From positions 186,001 through 250,000 of the forward strand of contig NZ_RXFQ01000001.1 of NCBI RefSeq assembly GCF_003951285.1: DNA of 64,000 bases, read 5' to 3'. Below are positions 25,813-34,934 of this stretch, in pieces. The notes below the pieces were generated by a model that worked only from the letters and a program-made list of their open reading frames with translations, ran no database searches and was not told where the DNA came from. Origin of the DNA: Variovorax beijingensis (GTDB taxonomy: Bacteria; Pseudomonadota; Gammaproteobacteria; Burkholderiales; Burkholderiaceae_C). Both the position numbers and the translations under genes were made by a program. Positions within the stretch are counted from its first letter, which is position 1, and each line of letters begins with the position of its first letter.

Positions 25813-25831
25813 TAGTTCTGAACTATTTTAG
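25813..25831 (-). promoter_or_regulatory. MarR operator-like palindrome at the promoter of the SDR-marR-thioesterase operon
   Basis: TAGTTC-T-GAACTA (25813-25825) is a perfect 6+1+6 palindrome. On the minus strand it is immediately preceded by TAAAAT (25826-25831), a good -10, so the palindrome covers the expected start of transcription. A repressor bound there would block initiation. The only regulator gene in the operon is marR, which makes autoregulation the simple reading. Confidence 0.65.
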
Positions 25832-25852
25832 CGTGTATGGCGCATCGCCTGT

Positions 25853-26614
25853 TCAGCGCATGAAGCGGCCGCCGTTGAGGTCCAGCGTGGCGCCTGTCAT
25901 GAAGGCGGTCGCGGGCGACGCGAGGTAGACGACGGCGGCCGCCACCTCTTCGGCCTCGCCGAAGCGGCCGAGGGGAATGGTGGCCTTCAGCGCCTGCTGC
26001 CGCGCCGGGTCCAGTGCATCGAGCGCGGGGCTGCGAACCGCCGCCGGGGCCAGTGCGTTCACGGTGACGCCATGCGGCGCGAGTTCCTGCGCGAAGCTGC
26101 GCGTCAGCGCCAGCAGCGCGGCCTTGCTGGCCGCGTAGTGCACGCCGGTCGCGGCGCTGGGCTGCTGGCCCGACAGCGACGCCAGGTTGACGATGCGCCC
26201 AGACCCGCGCCCCCGCATGTGCCGACCGGCGATGCGGCAGCCGAAGAAGCTGCCGCGCAGGTTGACGGCCAGCACGTCGTCCCACTCGTCGGGCGTGATG
26301 TCCCAGAGCGAAGTGAACGGCGTGCGCGCGGCGTTGTTGACCAGCAGGTCGATGGCGCCGAAATGGGCCACCGCTGCATCGAAGCAGCGCGCGAACGCCG
26401 GCTCGCTGCGCACGTCGAGTTCCATCGCGATGCAATCGGCGCCCGCGGCGCGCAGGCCCGCGGCCGCCGATTCGGCGCTACGCGCATCGATGTCCGCAAG
26501 CACCACGCGCGCACCCGCTTCGGCCAACCCGCGCGCAATGGCGGCGCCCAGGCCCTGCCCCGCGCCGGTCACGAACGCGGCCTGGCCGGCAAGCGGTGGC
26601 GGCGCGGAACTCAT
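25853..26614 (-). CDS. SDR family oxidoreductase
   Basis: 253 residues. TGAGQGLGAAIA cofactor motif, LADIDARS after strand 2 (Asp, favouring NAD), NNAARTPF, Ser in NLASLSGQQ, YAASKAAL and a LAPAAVRSPAL substitution in the PG motif. Start overlaps the CoA-ligase stop as ATGA. Last gene of the long minus-strand block before the separate SDR-marR unit. Substrate unknown; a hydroxy or keto intermediate of indolic acid degradation is the contextual guess. Confidence 0.87.
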   Translation of the reverse strand: MSSAPPPLAGQAAFVTGAGQGLGAAIARGLAEAGARVVLADIDARSAESAAAGLRAAGADCIAMELDVRSEPAFARCFDAAVAHFGAIDLLVNNAARTPFTSLWDITPDEWDDVLAVNLRGSFFGCRIAGRHMRGRGSGRIVNLASLSGQQPSAATGVHYAASKAALLALTRSFAQELAPHGVTVNALAPAAVRSPALDALDPARQQALKATIPLGRFGEAEEVAAAVVYLASPATAFMTGATLDLNGGRFMR

Positions 26615-28215
26615 GCCGTCTGTGCCGGGGGACGAACGGCGGGCCGCCCGTCCCAGGTCTGTTCGCCGACGCCGCGCTCGCGCAGCTTGAACTTCTGCAC
26701 CTTGCCGTTCTCGGTGCGCGGCAGGTCGGCCAGCACGTCGATGTAGCGCGGTACCGCGAAGTACGGCAGGCGCCCCTCGCAGAAGCGCGCCAGTTCGGCC
26801 GGGTCGATGCGCTGGCCCTCGCGCGGCACCAGCGCGGCCATCACCTCGTCCTCGGCCAGTTCGGATTGCACCGGGTACACGGCGCACGAAGCCACGCCGG
26901 GGTGGCTCAGCAGCACCTGCTCGACCTCGAAGGACGAGATGTTCTCGCCGCGCCTGCGGATGGCGTCCTTGATGCGGTCGACAAAGCGAAAGGCGCCATC
27001 GGCATCGCGCACCACGCGGTCGCCCGTATGGAACCAGAGGTTGCGCCAGGCCTCGACCGTCTTCTCGGGCATGTTGAAGTAGCCACTCGCAAAGGCGTGG
27101 GGTTCGTCCGCACGCAGCAGCAGTTCGCCGGCTTCGCCCGCGGGCAGCTCCACATCGCCCTCATCGGCCACGCGCGCCTGGAAGCCGGGGCGCAGCCAGC
27201 CCATGACGCCGCTGCGCGGCGAATCCGGCGCGGTGGCGATCGCGAAGTTGGTCTCGGTCGACCCATAGCCTTCGAGCAGCGCCACGCCGGTGCGCGCCCT
27301 GAAGGCCTGCCCGGCGGCCGACGGCACGCCTGGCCCGAGGCCGATGCGCACACGGTGATCGCGCTCGCCTTCGCCCTCGGGCTGGGCCAGCAGGATCGGC
27401 ACCATCGCACCCAGCAGGTAGACCACGGTCGCGCCGTTGGCGCGCATCGACGGCCAGAAGCCCGAGGCCGAGAAGCGCGATTCGAACACCACCTCGGCGC
27501 CGGTCAGCGCGGCCTGCGCGAAGGTGTTGAGCGCATTGATGTGGAACAGCGGCAGCGTGGTGCACAGCACGTCGTCGCGGCCGACGCCGAGCACCTCGGC
27601 GCTGTTCACGCCCCACCAGAAATACTGCGCATGCGGGCAGACCACGCCCTTGGCCGGGCCGGTGGTGCCAGAGGTGTAGAGGATGGCGAGCGGATCGCCG
27701 GGCTGCACCGCAGCGGGCGCGATGGCCTGCGCGCCTTCCGGGTAGCCGGAGGCGCGAACGCCCGCGGGCGGCGTCCATGAAACGGGCGCTTCACCGACGA
27801 TCCAGAGCTCGCGCAGGGACGTGCGCCCCAGGTCGGCCGCCTCCAGCCGTTCGAGAAAGCCCGCCTCGATCACCAGCAGCTTCGCCTCGCTGTTGGCAAG
27901 GAAGTATTCGATCTGCGGCCCCATCGACGCGGTGTTGACCGGCACCACCGAGGCGCCGAGCCAGCCCGCGCCGAGAAAGATTTCGAGAAACTCGATGCGG
28001 TTGCCGCACATCACGGCGACGCGGTCGCCGCGCGCCACGCCGGCCTCTGCCAGCGCGCCGGCTCGCACCGCAGCCGCCTCGGCCGCGTCGCCATGCGTCC
28101 ACTGCCGGCCCGCAATCCGCAGCAGCGGGCGCGCAGCGAAGCGTTCCGACTGCCGCCGCAGCATCGCGGGCAGCGTGCGCTGGCCCGGCGGCAGCGCGCG
28201 CGCCTCACTCGTCAT
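26611..28215 (-). CDS. AMP-forming acyl-CoA ligase
   Basis: 534 residues, ANL superfamily. ATP-binding motif [21 protein letters not shown] (A5), YFNMPEKT ... [12 protein letters not shown] (A7), [21 protein letters not shown] (A8) and the catalytic Lys in [10 protein letters not shown] (A10). It is of the crotonobetaine/carnitine-CoA-ligase-like group. Overlaps livF by 11 bases upstream and the SDR by ATGA downstream. It is the second CoA ligase in the locus (the other is at 41298-42935), so two different acids or two steps are activated. Confidence 0.9.
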   Translation of the reverse strand: MTSEARALPPGQRTLPAMLRRQSERFAARPLLRIAGRQWTHGDAAEAAAVRAGALAEAGVARGDRVAVMCGNRIEFLEIFLGAGWLGASVVPVNTASMGPQIEYFLANSEAKLLVIEAGFLERLEAADLGRTSLRELWIVGEAPVSWTPPAGVRASGYPEGAQAIAPAAVQPGDPLAILYTSGTTGPAKGVVCPHAQYFWWGVNSAEVLGVGRDDVLCTTLPLFHINALNTFAQAALTGAEVVFESRFSASGFWPSMRANGATVVYLLGAMVPILLAQPEGEGERDHRVRIGLGPGVPSAAGQAFRARTGVALLEGYGSTETNFAIATAPDSPRSGVMGWLRPGFQARVADEGDVELPAGEAGELLLRADEPHAFASGYFNMPEKTVEAWRNLWFHTGDRVVRDADGAFRFVDRIKDAIRRRGENISSFEVEQVLLSHPGVASCAVYPVQSELAEDEVMAALVPREGQRIDPAELARFCEGRLPYFAVPRYIDVLADLPRTENGKVQKFKLRERGVGEQTWDGRPAVRPPAQTA

Positions 28216-28936
28216 CGTGCGTGCCTCCGCCGAGGTAGGTGGCCTGCACCCGTGGATCGCTCGCGAGTTCGCCCGATGCGCCCGACAGCGCGATCTCGCC
28301 GGTTTCCAGCACGTAGCCGTGGTCCGAGGTCTCGAGCGCGGCGCGCGCGTTCTGCTCCACCAGCAGGATCGAGACGCCGTCCTCGCGCAGCTTGCGAACG
28401 ATCGAAAGAATGTCGCGCACGATCAGCGGCGCGAGGCCGAGGCTGGGCTCGTCGAGCATCAGCAGGCGCGGCGCGGACATCAGGGCACGGCCCACCGCGA
28501 GCATCTGCCGCTCGCCGCCCGAGAGCGTGTCGGCGCGCTGCGAGCGGCGCTCGGCCAGGCGCGGAAAACGGTCGTACACCGATTGCAGCTGGCGCTTCAT
28601 CGCATCGCTGCGCAGCCGCTTGGCATAGGCGCCGAGCTGCAGGTTGTCGAGCACCGTGAGCTCGCCGAACAGTTCGCGCTTCTCGGGCACCAGGCACAGG
28701 CCGCGCTCCACGCGCGCCTCCACGTCGAGTCCCTGCAGGTCTTCGCCCTCGAAGCGGAGCGTGCCCTTGCACGGCAGCAGCCCCATGGCGGCCGCGAGCA
28801 GCGTGGTCTTGCCCGCGCCATTGGGCCCGATCACCGAGATGATCTGGCCCGGCTGCAGGTCGAGCGACACGCCGCGCACCGCCTCGACCTGCCCGTACGA
28901 CACATGCAGGTCGCCAATCTCCAGCATCGCGGTCAT
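28205..28936 (-). CDS. livF: Branched-chain-type ABC transporter ATPase LivF
   Basis: 243 residues. Walker [11 protein letters not shown], LivF-typical [18 protein letters not shown], signature LSGGERQML, Walker [14 protein letters not shown] and switch His position reading [11 protein letters not shown], all characteristic of LivF rather than LivG. Cytoplasmic energiser of the importer formed with LivH and the LivM-LivG fusion. Separated from the fusion gene by an 82-base gap with a repeat element. Confidence 0.93.
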   Translation of the reverse strand: MTAMLEIGDLHVSYGQVEAVRGVSLDLQPGQIISVIGPNGAGKTTLLAAAMGLLPCKGTLRFEGEDLQGLDVEARVERGLCLVPEKRELFGELTVLDNLQLGAYAKRLRSDAMKRQLQSVYDRFPRLAERRSQRADTLSGGERQMLAVGRALMSAPRLLMLDEPSLGLAPLIVRDILSIVRKLREDGVSILLVEQNARAALETSDHGYVLETGEIALSGASGELASDPRVQATYLGGGTHDDE

Positions 28937-28949
28937 TTCGTCACCCCCA

Positions 28950-29012
28950 GGCTTGTCACTTCGTGTACTTCGCGCACCCCCTGAAGGGGGCCCGCGCCTT
29001 CGGGCGGCCGTG
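28950..29012. repeat. Comamonadaceae-type intergenic repeat (REP-like)
   Basis: The stretch contains GTACTTCGCGCA, the hairpin CCCCC-TGAA-GGGGG (28977-28990) and a GCC-rich arm GCGCCTTCGGGCGGCC. I recognise it as a variant of a dispersed element common between genes in Acidovorax and Variovorax. Here it is inserted inside the transporter operon between the LivM-LivG fusion and livF, where it may stabilise or attenuate mRNA. Confidence 0.5.
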
Positions 29013-29018
29013 CGGCGC

Positions 29019-30806
29019 TCATACAACACTCCCCAGGTAAGCCGCCTGCACACGCTCGTCGGCGCGAACCGCCGACGGCACGCCCTCCACGAGCTTGGAG
29101 CCGAAGTTCATCACCACCAGGCGGTCCACCAGTTTCATCACGAAGTCCATGTCGTGCTCGACGATGAGGATGGTCACGCCCTCCTCGCGCAGCTTGCGCA
29201 GCAGGTCGCCGAGCGCCATCTTTTCCTTGCGGCGCAGGCCCGCCGCCGGCTCGTCGAGCACCAGCAGCACCGGGTCGGCGGCCAGCGCACGTGCGATTTC
29301 CAGGATGCGCTGTGTGCCCAGCGGCAGGCTGCCTGCGAGCTCGTGCGCACGGTTGCCCAGGCCGATGCGGTCGAGCTGGCGCTGCGCCTCCTGCAGGATC
29401 TGCATCTCTTCCTTGCGGTCCAGCCGCAGGCCCGCCTCCAGGATGCCCGAGCGCGTGCGCGAATGCGCGCCCAGCGCCACGTTGTCGAGCAGGCTCATGT
29501 GCGGCCTGAGCTTCACGTGCTGGAAGGTGCGCGCAAGGCCCAGCCGCGCCACCTGCCGCTGCGGCATGCCGGCGATGTCGTGGTCGAGAAAGCGCACCTG
29601 GCCCGCGCTCATCGGCAGGGTGCAGGTCAGCAGGTTGAACATGGTCGACTTGCCCGCGCCGTTGGGCCCGATCAGGCCGACGATCTCGCCCGCGTTCACT
29701 TCGAAGCTCACGTCGTTGACCGCCACCAGTCCACCGAAGCGCTTGACCGCGCCCTTCACCGACAGCACCTGCGCACCGCGCGTGGGCAGCTGGCGGTGCG
29801 GCAGCGGATCGACCGCCGGCGCCTCGTGGCGCGAAGCGCCTTGCGTGCCGGCGCGGCGGCGTGTCCAGCGCCGCAGCAGGCCCATGAGGCCGCCGCGCGC
29901 AAAGTGCAGCAGCAAAATGAAAAGCGTCGCGAAGGCCACGGCTTCCAGCTGGCCCGCACGCTGCGTGAGCATCGGCAGCACGTCCTGCAGGCCGTTCTTG
30001 AGCACCAGCACCAGCGCGGCACCCACCAGCGCGCCAGCCAGCTGCCCGAGCCCGCCGGCCACCGCCATCAGCAGGTATTCGATGCTGGCGCGCACGTCGA
30101 AGGGCGACGGGCTCACGAAGCGGTTCATGTGCGCATAGAGCCAGCCCGCCAGCCCCGCGAACAGCGCTGCCGTGACAAACAGCGTGAGCCGTACGCGGTA
30201 GGCGTCGGCCCCTACGCTCGCGAGCAGCGTGGCGCCGCCGCGCAGGCCACGGATTGCGCGCCCCGGCCGCGACTGCAGCAGGTTGTGGCTGAACAGGCAG
30301 GCCAGCCCCACCACCACCCAGATCAGGTAGTACATCGAACGCGGATCGGCCAGCGACCAGCCCGCGATCTGCAGCGCCGGAATGTTCGACAGGCCCGTGT
30401 GGCGCCCGAGCGCATCGACGTTGCCGAACAGCATCGCGATCGACAGGCCCCAGGCGATGGTGCTGAGCGGCAGGAAGTGCCCGCCCAGCCGCAGCGTGAG
30501 CATGCCGATGGCCAGCGCCGACAGGCCCGTGAGCAGCAGCGCGAACAAGAGGCCGATCCATGGCGACATGCCTTGCGTGGTGGTGAGCCAGGCCGTCGCA
30601 TAGGCCGCGATGCCCACGAAGGCCGCCTGCCCGAACGAGGTCGCACCGCCCACGCCGGTGAGCAGCACCAGCCCGAGCGCCACCAGCGCGCCGATGCCGA
30701 TGTCGTTGAGCAGCGAGACCGTGAAGCTGCCCGCCACCGCCGGCACCAGGGCCAGCACGGCGACCACCACCGCGATCCATGCCATGCGTTTGGAGTTCGC
30801 GTTCAT
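29019..30806 (-). CDS. LivM permease fused to LivG ATPase
   Basis: 595 residues in one frame. Residues 1-330 are a LivM-type permease ([34 protein letters not shown], the EAA-like [19 protein letters not shown]), followed by a 25-residue basic linker ([19 protein letters not shown]) and a complete LivG ATPase (about 355-595): Walker [13 protein letters not shown], signature region [20 protein letters not shown] (degenerate: LPLGTQ for LSGGQ, as in LivG), Walker [13 protein letters not shown], switch [10 protein letters not shown]. Overlaps livH by ATGA. Fusion of these two subunits is known in some betaproteobacterial importers but is not the common arrangement. Confidence 0.93.
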   Translation of the reverse strand: MNANSKRMAWIAVVVAVLALVPAVAGSFTVSLLNDIGIGALVALGLVLLTGVGGATSFGQAAFVGIAAYATAWLTTTQGMSPWIGLLFALLLTGLSALAIGMLTLRLGGHFLPLSTIAWGLSIAMLFGNVDALGRHTGLSNIPALQIAGWSLADPRSMYYLIWVVVGLACLFSHNLLQSRPGRAIRGLRGGATLLASVGADAYRVRLTLFVTAALFAGLAGWLYAHMNRFVSPSPFDVRASIEYLLMAVAGGLGQLAGALVGAALVLVLKNGLQDVLPMLTQRAGQLEAVAFATLFILLLHFARGGLMGLLRRWTRRRAGTQGASRHEAPAVDPLPHRQLPTRGAQVLSVKGAVKRFGGLVAVNDVSFEVNAGEIVGLIGPNGAGKSTMFNLLTCTLPMSAGQVRFLDHDIAGMPQRQVARLGLARTFQHVKLRPHMSLLDNVALGAHSRTRSGILEAGLRLDRKEEMQILQEAQRQLDRIGLGNRAHELAGSLPLGTQRILEIARALAADPVLLVLDEPAAGLRRKEKMALGDLLRKLREEGVTILIVEHDMDFVMKLVDRLVVMNFGSKLVEGVPSAVRADERVQAAYLGSVV

Positions 30807-31858
30807 TGGTCCACCTCGTCTTCTTCCTCTTCGGCATGGGCCGCCATGAACGACCTGAGCATCAATACCGGGATCAGCAGGCTGAACACGATCACGTCCT
30901 TCAGCGCCCCGCTCCAGAACGAGGCAAAGCTTTCCACCACGCCCACCGCGAGCGCGCCCACGGCCGTCATCGGGTAGCTCACGAGCCCGCCGATGATCGC
31001 GGCCACGAAGGCCTTCAGGCCGATGATGAAGCCCGAGTCGTAATACATGGTCGTCACCGGCGCGATCAGCACGCCGATGAGCCCGGCCAGCAGCGAGGCG
31101 CAGCCATAGGCCAGCAGCGCCGTGCGCACCGGCCGGATGCCCACCAGCCGTGCGCCCACGCGGTTGACGGCCGTGGCGCGCAGCGCCTTGCCCGCCACCG
31201 TGCGCTCGAACACCAGGAAGAAGAGGCCGCTCAGCACGATGGCCGCGCCTACCATCAGCACCACCTGGCCGCTGACCGTGAAGCCGTCGCCCAGCGTGAA
31301 CACGGCGCTCGTGAGCGGCGTGGTGCGCGAGCCTTCAGGGCCGAAGAACAGGAGGCCCAGGCCCGACAGCAGGAAATGCAGCGCCAGCGAGACGATCAAC
31401 AGCACCAGCACCGAGGCATCCGCGATCGGCTGGAACACCACCCGCGCGAGCAGTGGTGCAATGGGCACCACCAGCAGCACGGCCACGGCGATGTGCACCG
31501 CCACCGGCACGCCGGGCCGTGCCGCCAGCCAGGCCAGCAGGCACGGAATGGCGGGCAGCACGCCCCACATCAGCACCGCCTTGGGAATGCGTGCGGCCTC
31601 GCCGCGCCGCAGCAGGCTGCCGATTTCCGTCGCCAGCGCCAGCGCCGCAAGCACGGCGACCATGCCGATGGTCGGCGGCACGCGGCCGGTCTCGAAGGCC
31701 GCGAGCGACAGGGCCGCGAAGGCCGCGATGTCGCCGAACGGGACGAACACCACCCGCGTGACGGAAAAGATCAGCACGAGCCCGAGCCCGGCCAGCAGAT
31801 AGACGGCACCGTTGGCCAGGCCATCGGTGACGAGAATCAGCGCCACGTCCCATGTCAT
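30803..31858 (-). CDS. livH: Branched-chain-type ABC transporter permease LivH
   Basis: 351 residues, longer than the 290-310 of typical LivH because of an extra pair of hydrophobic segments around residues 65-135. TDGLANGAVYLLAGLGLVLIF and VPFGDIAAFAA are the LivH N-terminal landmarks; RATAVNRVGARLVGI is the coupling loop. A highly acidic tail ([10 protein letters not shown]) ends it. First transport gene after the binding-protein genes, forming the importer with the LivM-LivG fusion. Confidence 0.9.
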   Translation of the reverse strand: MTWDVALILVTDGLANGAVYLLAGLGLVLIFSVTRVVFVPFGDIAAFAALSLAAFETGRVPPTIGMVAVLAALALATEIGSLLRRGEAARIPKAVLMWGVLPAIPCLLAWLAARPGVPVAVHIAVAVLLVVPIAPLLARVVFQPIADASVLVLLIVSLALHFLLSGLGLLFFGPEGSRTTPLTSAVFTLGDGFTVSGQVVLMVGAAIVLSGLFFLVFERTVAGKALRATAVNRVGARLVGIRPVRTALLAYGCASLLAGLIGVLIAPVTTMYYDSGFIIGLKAFVAAIIGGLVSYPMTAVGALAVGVVESFASFWSGALKDVIVFSLLIPVLMLRSFMAAHAEEEEDEVDQ

Positions 31859-31907
31859 AGAAAAGCCCTTGGCAATATCGTTGTCGTTGTCGTCGGCATG
31901 GGATGGT

Positions 31908-33071
31908 TCAAGGTGCGAGCTTCCATTGGCCGTTGTCGAGCTTGACGATCACGCGGGCGCGTTCGTCCACGCCGTAGAGGCTGCCGGGCTTGAAGCTGTA
32001 GACGCCGTGCGTGCCGACCACTTCCTTGGTGCTGAAGATGGCATCGCGCAGCGCGACACGGAACTCGGCGGTGCCCGGCTCCGCCTTCTTCATGGCGCGC
32101 GAGGCGGCATCGGCAAACACCAGCCAGCCGTCGAAGGAATAGGCCGAGAACGCATCGCTGGTGGGCGCGTTGTTGACCTTCTGGAACACGGCGCGGAATT
32201 CGGTCGCGATCTTCTTGGTCGGGTGGCTGTCCGGCAACTGCTCGGCCACGATCACCGGGCCGGTGGGCATCAGCGCGTTCTGTCCCGAGGCGCCGACCAC
32301 GCGCACGAAGTCGGGGTTGATCAGCCCGTGCTGGCCGTACACGCCGCCCTTGTAGCCGCGCTCCTGCAGCGCAAGGAACGGCAGCGCGCCCGGCGTGCCG
32401 GCCCCGCCGGTCATCACCGCATCGGGCCTGAGCGCCACGATCTTCAGCACCTGCCCGGTCACCGATGCATCGGCGCGCGCATAGCGCTCGTTGCTCACCA
32501 CCTTGATGCCGGCCTCGGGCGCGGCCTTCATCAGCGCGTTGTAGACCAGGTCGCCCCAGGCATCGGTGAAGCCGATGTAGCCCACGGTCTTGACGTTGTT
32601 GCGCTTCATGCGCTCCACCACCGCATCGATCATCAGCTGCGTGGGCTGCGCCACCGTCATGACCCACGGGTTCTCGTTCGCGTCGAGCAGGATGGGCGTG
32701 AGGCCGATCATCGGCACCTTGGCTTCCTTGCCGACCTGCGCCATGGCAATGGCGGCCGGCACGCCAGAGGTGCCCATCAGCACATCGACCTTGTCCTCCT
32801 CGATCAGCTTGCGCGCATTGCGCCCGGCCGTGGTGGGGTCGGAGCCGTCGTCCAGCACGATGAGCTGCACCTTGCGGCCGTTGATCTCGGGCTTGTAGGC
32901 CAGCGCGGCCTGCATGCCCTTGGCATAGGGCACGCCCAGCGAGGAGTTGGGCCCCGACAGCGACACGCTCAGGCCGACCTTGAGGTCGGCCGCCAGCACG
33001 CTCGCAACACCACAGGCGGTCAGCGCCGCAGCGAGGGCACCGCGCGTCAAGGTCAGCATCAGGCTCTTCAT
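31908..33071 (-). CDS. Periplasmic binding protein 1 of the auxin-locus importer
   Basis: 387 residues. Signal peptide of about 27 residues (ending VLA/ADLKV), then a Peripla_BP_6 (LivJ-like) two-lobe protein: VGLSVSLSGPNSSLGVPYAKGM, VDVLMGTSGVPAAIA, VGYIGFTDAWGDL, TGGAGTPGALPFLAL, ends NGQWKLAP. It stands immediately before livH and is the member of the triplet most tightly linked to the permeases. Related proteins in aromatic loci bind aromatic acids. A ligand such as indole-3-acetate is inferred from context. Confidence 0.88.
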   Translation of the reverse strand: MKSLMLTLTRGALAAALTACGVASVLAADLKVGLSVSLSGPNSSLGVPYAKGMQAALAYKPEINGRKVQLIVLDDGSDPTTAGRNARKLIEEDKVDVLMGTSGVPAAIAMAQVGKEAKVPMIGLTPILLDANENPWVMTVAQPTQLMIDAVVERMKRNNVKTVGYIGFTDAWGDLVYNALMKAAPEAGIKVVSNERYARADASVTGQVLKIVALRPDAVMTGGAGTPGALPFLALQERGYKGGVYGQHGLINPDFVRVVGASGQNALMPTGPVIVAEQLPDSHPTKKIATEFRAVFQKVNNAPTSDAFSAYSFDGWLVFADAASRAMKKAEPGTAEFRVALRDAIFSTKEVVGTHGVYSFKPGSLYGVDERARVIVKLDNGQWKLAP

Positions 33072-33111
33072 GTCGTAGCTCCAGTGAGGGTGGATGGAAT
33101 GAACGGGAAAC

Positions 33112-33576
33112 TCAGATGAACAACTGGATCGCCGGCAATGCGCGCGCGGCGTTGAGCAGGTCGACGCGCTTCTCGCGGATGGCCCAGCCCGTGGGCGTGC
33201 GCACGAGGCGGTGGCGGGCGGTGCCGGCCAGCAGGATCTGCGATTCGCCGCGCGCCTCGACGTAGAGGAAAGGCGTGCGCAGGCGAACCGCATCGCCCGT
33301 CTCTTCCTCTATGAGCGAAAGCTGCAGCACATGCTGGCTGTGGCTCGCGGGATGCTGCGAATGGGCGCGCGGGTTCTTCAGGCGATCGACGCGCAGCTGC
33401 AGCAGCAGCCGGTCTTCGTAGGCCAGCGAGTTGTGCGAGAACGGGTCGGCCTGCGCGGCGCCGAGCAGCGGGATCCAGTAGTGGCCGTCCTCGGTGAAGA
33501 GCGTCAGCCAGTCGTCGAAACGCCGCTCGTCGAGCAGTGCGGCCTCATGGGCGACGAAATCGCGCGGGTCCGTCAT
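33112..33576 (-). CDS. Rieske oxygenase beta subunit, second pair
   Basis: 154 residues, NTF2-like ring-hydroxylating beta subunit: FVAHEAALLDERRFDDWLTLFTEDGHYWIPL at the start and the classical end KRVDLLNAARALPAIQLFI. Start overlaps the alpha stop by ATGA. Structural role in an alpha3beta3 oxygenase. Homologous to the beta subunit at 42943-43431 with the same C-terminal motif, showing that the two pairs arose by duplication or parallel recruitment. Surrounded by binding-protein genes rather than enzymes. Confidence 0.9.
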   Translation of the reverse strand: MTDPRDFVAHEAALLDERRFDDWLTLFTEDGHYWIPLLGAAQADPFSHNSLAYEDRLLLQLRVDRLKNPRAHSQHPASHSQHVLQLSLIEEETGDAVRLRTPFLYVEARGESQILLAGTARHRLVRTPTGWAIREKRVDLLNAARALPAIQLFI

Positions 33577-34898
33577 GCCGCACCCTCCATGCCCGCCGCC
33601 ATCGACTTCGCCCAGGCGCGGAACTGGTTGCGCATGAGCAGTTCGTTGGTGCCGTTGGTGGTGAGGGTCGGCTGCGCGAGTTCGGCCGCGTCGTAGTTGC
33701 GGTGCAGGCTCACCCATTCGTTGCCTCCTGCACGCAGGCCCTGCTGGATGCTCTCGAACAGGTGCACATCGTCGTGCGCGACCACCGACATCGGCGAGAA
33801 CACGAGCCGGTTGTAGCTCATCGCGCGCTCGAACAGCAGTTCGGGCGCACCCGCCGCGCGGAAGCTCCACGCTTCGATGAGCGTGCGGTCCGCGGCCAGC
33901 GGGCGGATCACGCGGATGGCCTGCGGCGAGCCCTTGACCGACAGGCTCGGATAGAAGACCGAATTCTGCGGCGAGCGCTGCAGGATCTCGGCCGCGCGCG
34001 CCTCGCCGTGTGCAGCGCGCATCGCAGCCTCGTACTCGGGCAGCTGCGCATAGTTGGAGTGGATGCTGAAGTTCACGCCCAGCACGCTGTGGCCGTTGGC
34101 GAACACGCGTCCGCCCATCTTGTCGAAGAATTCGTAGCCCGAGCCGAAAGGCAGGATCTGCTCCATCGCCATCGGTTTGGGGTCAGAAGGCGCGCGACCT
34201 TCCCACAGCGCCTCGGCCGCCTTGGTGGCCGACTCGTGCGTCGACATCGGATGCACCGTGTCGTTGATGTTCTCGAGGTACATCTTCCAGTTGCAGTGGA
34301 CGATGTTGCGCAGCACGCCGCCGCCCACGGCGAGCCTCCCCTCGGGCGAGCGGTCGACCATGTTGTCGATGGCGCCGAGCACCTCGCCGAAGTAGTCCTC
34401 GAACGAAGGGCCGCTGTCCGCGAGCCGCACGAAGACGAAATCGCGGTAGACCTTCACGTGCTTCACCACCGAGAGCCCCCGGCCCGACTCGCAGGACTTG
34501 AGCTGCGTGCCTTCGTAGCCGTTCTTCAGCGGCACACCGAGCGGTGCGCCGTCGAGCTTGTAGGTCCAGGCGTGATAGGGGCAGCGAAAGAAGCGGCCGG
34601 TGTTTCCGCATTCGTCGGTCACGAGCTGCGTGCCCTTGTGGGCGCAGCGGTTGTAGAGCACATGCACCGCGCCATCAGGCTGGCGCACCATGAGCAGCGG
34701 CCGGCCCGCAATGTCCTGCGCCACGAAGTCGCCCGCCTCCGGCACCTGGCTCGCATGCCCCAGATAGACCCAGGTGTTCGCGAACAGGTGCTCCTGTTCG
34801 AGCGCGAAGATCTCCTCGCTCAGGTACAGGTCGCGGTGCACGCGGTCGTCCTGCACGAGCGCGGCGATGCGGTCGGGATGATGGCGGTAGCTGGTCAT
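33573..34898 (-). CDS. Rieske oxygenase alpha subunit, second pair
   Basis: 441 residues from the ATG at 34898 (a GTG at 34910 would add four residues; the paralogue also starts MTSYR). Rieske cluster Cys85-x-His87 (CAHKG) and Cys106-x2-His109 (CPYHAW). Mononuclear iron site His216 and His221 in NDTVHPMSTHES, with the bridging Asp213. It shares long stretches with the alpha subunit at 43431-44744 but differs in the active-site surroundings (for example VHCNWKMYLENIN versus HQCNWKMFVENLN). No reductase gene next to it, so it probably borrows the one at 44764-45756. Substrate unknown, perhaps another indolic or aromatic acid. Confidence 0.9.
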   Translation of the reverse strand: MTSYRHHPDRIAALVQDDRVHRDLYLSEEIFALEQEHLFANTWVYLGHASQVPEAGDFVAQDIAGRPLLMVRQPDGAVHVLYNRCAHKGTQLVTDECGNTGRFFRCPYHAWTYKLDGAPLGVPLKNGYEGTQLKSCESGRGLSVVKHVKVYRDFVFVRLADSGPSFEDYFGEVLGAIDNMVDRSPEGRLAVGGGVLRNIVHCNWKMYLENINDTVHPMSTHESATKAAEALWEGRAPSDPKPMAMEQILPFGSGYEFFDKMGGRVFANGHSVLGVNFSIHSNYAQLPEYEAAMRAAHGEARAAEILQRSPQNSVFYPSLSVKGSPQAIRVIRPLAADRTLIEAWSFRAAGAPELLFERAMSYNRLVFSPMSVVAHDDVHLFESIQQGLRAGGNEWVSLHRNYDAAELAQPTLTTNGTNELLMRNQFRAWAKSMAAGMEGAA

Positions 34899-34934
34899 CG
34901 GCGTGGGCACGGTCGGCGTGGGTTCAGCACGTGC

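Noticed and set aside
33573..34898. Assigning iadDE to this oxygenase pair
   Set aside because: It lacks a neighbouring reductase and does not fit the A-to-E order from the operon start, whereas the pair at 42943-44744 does.
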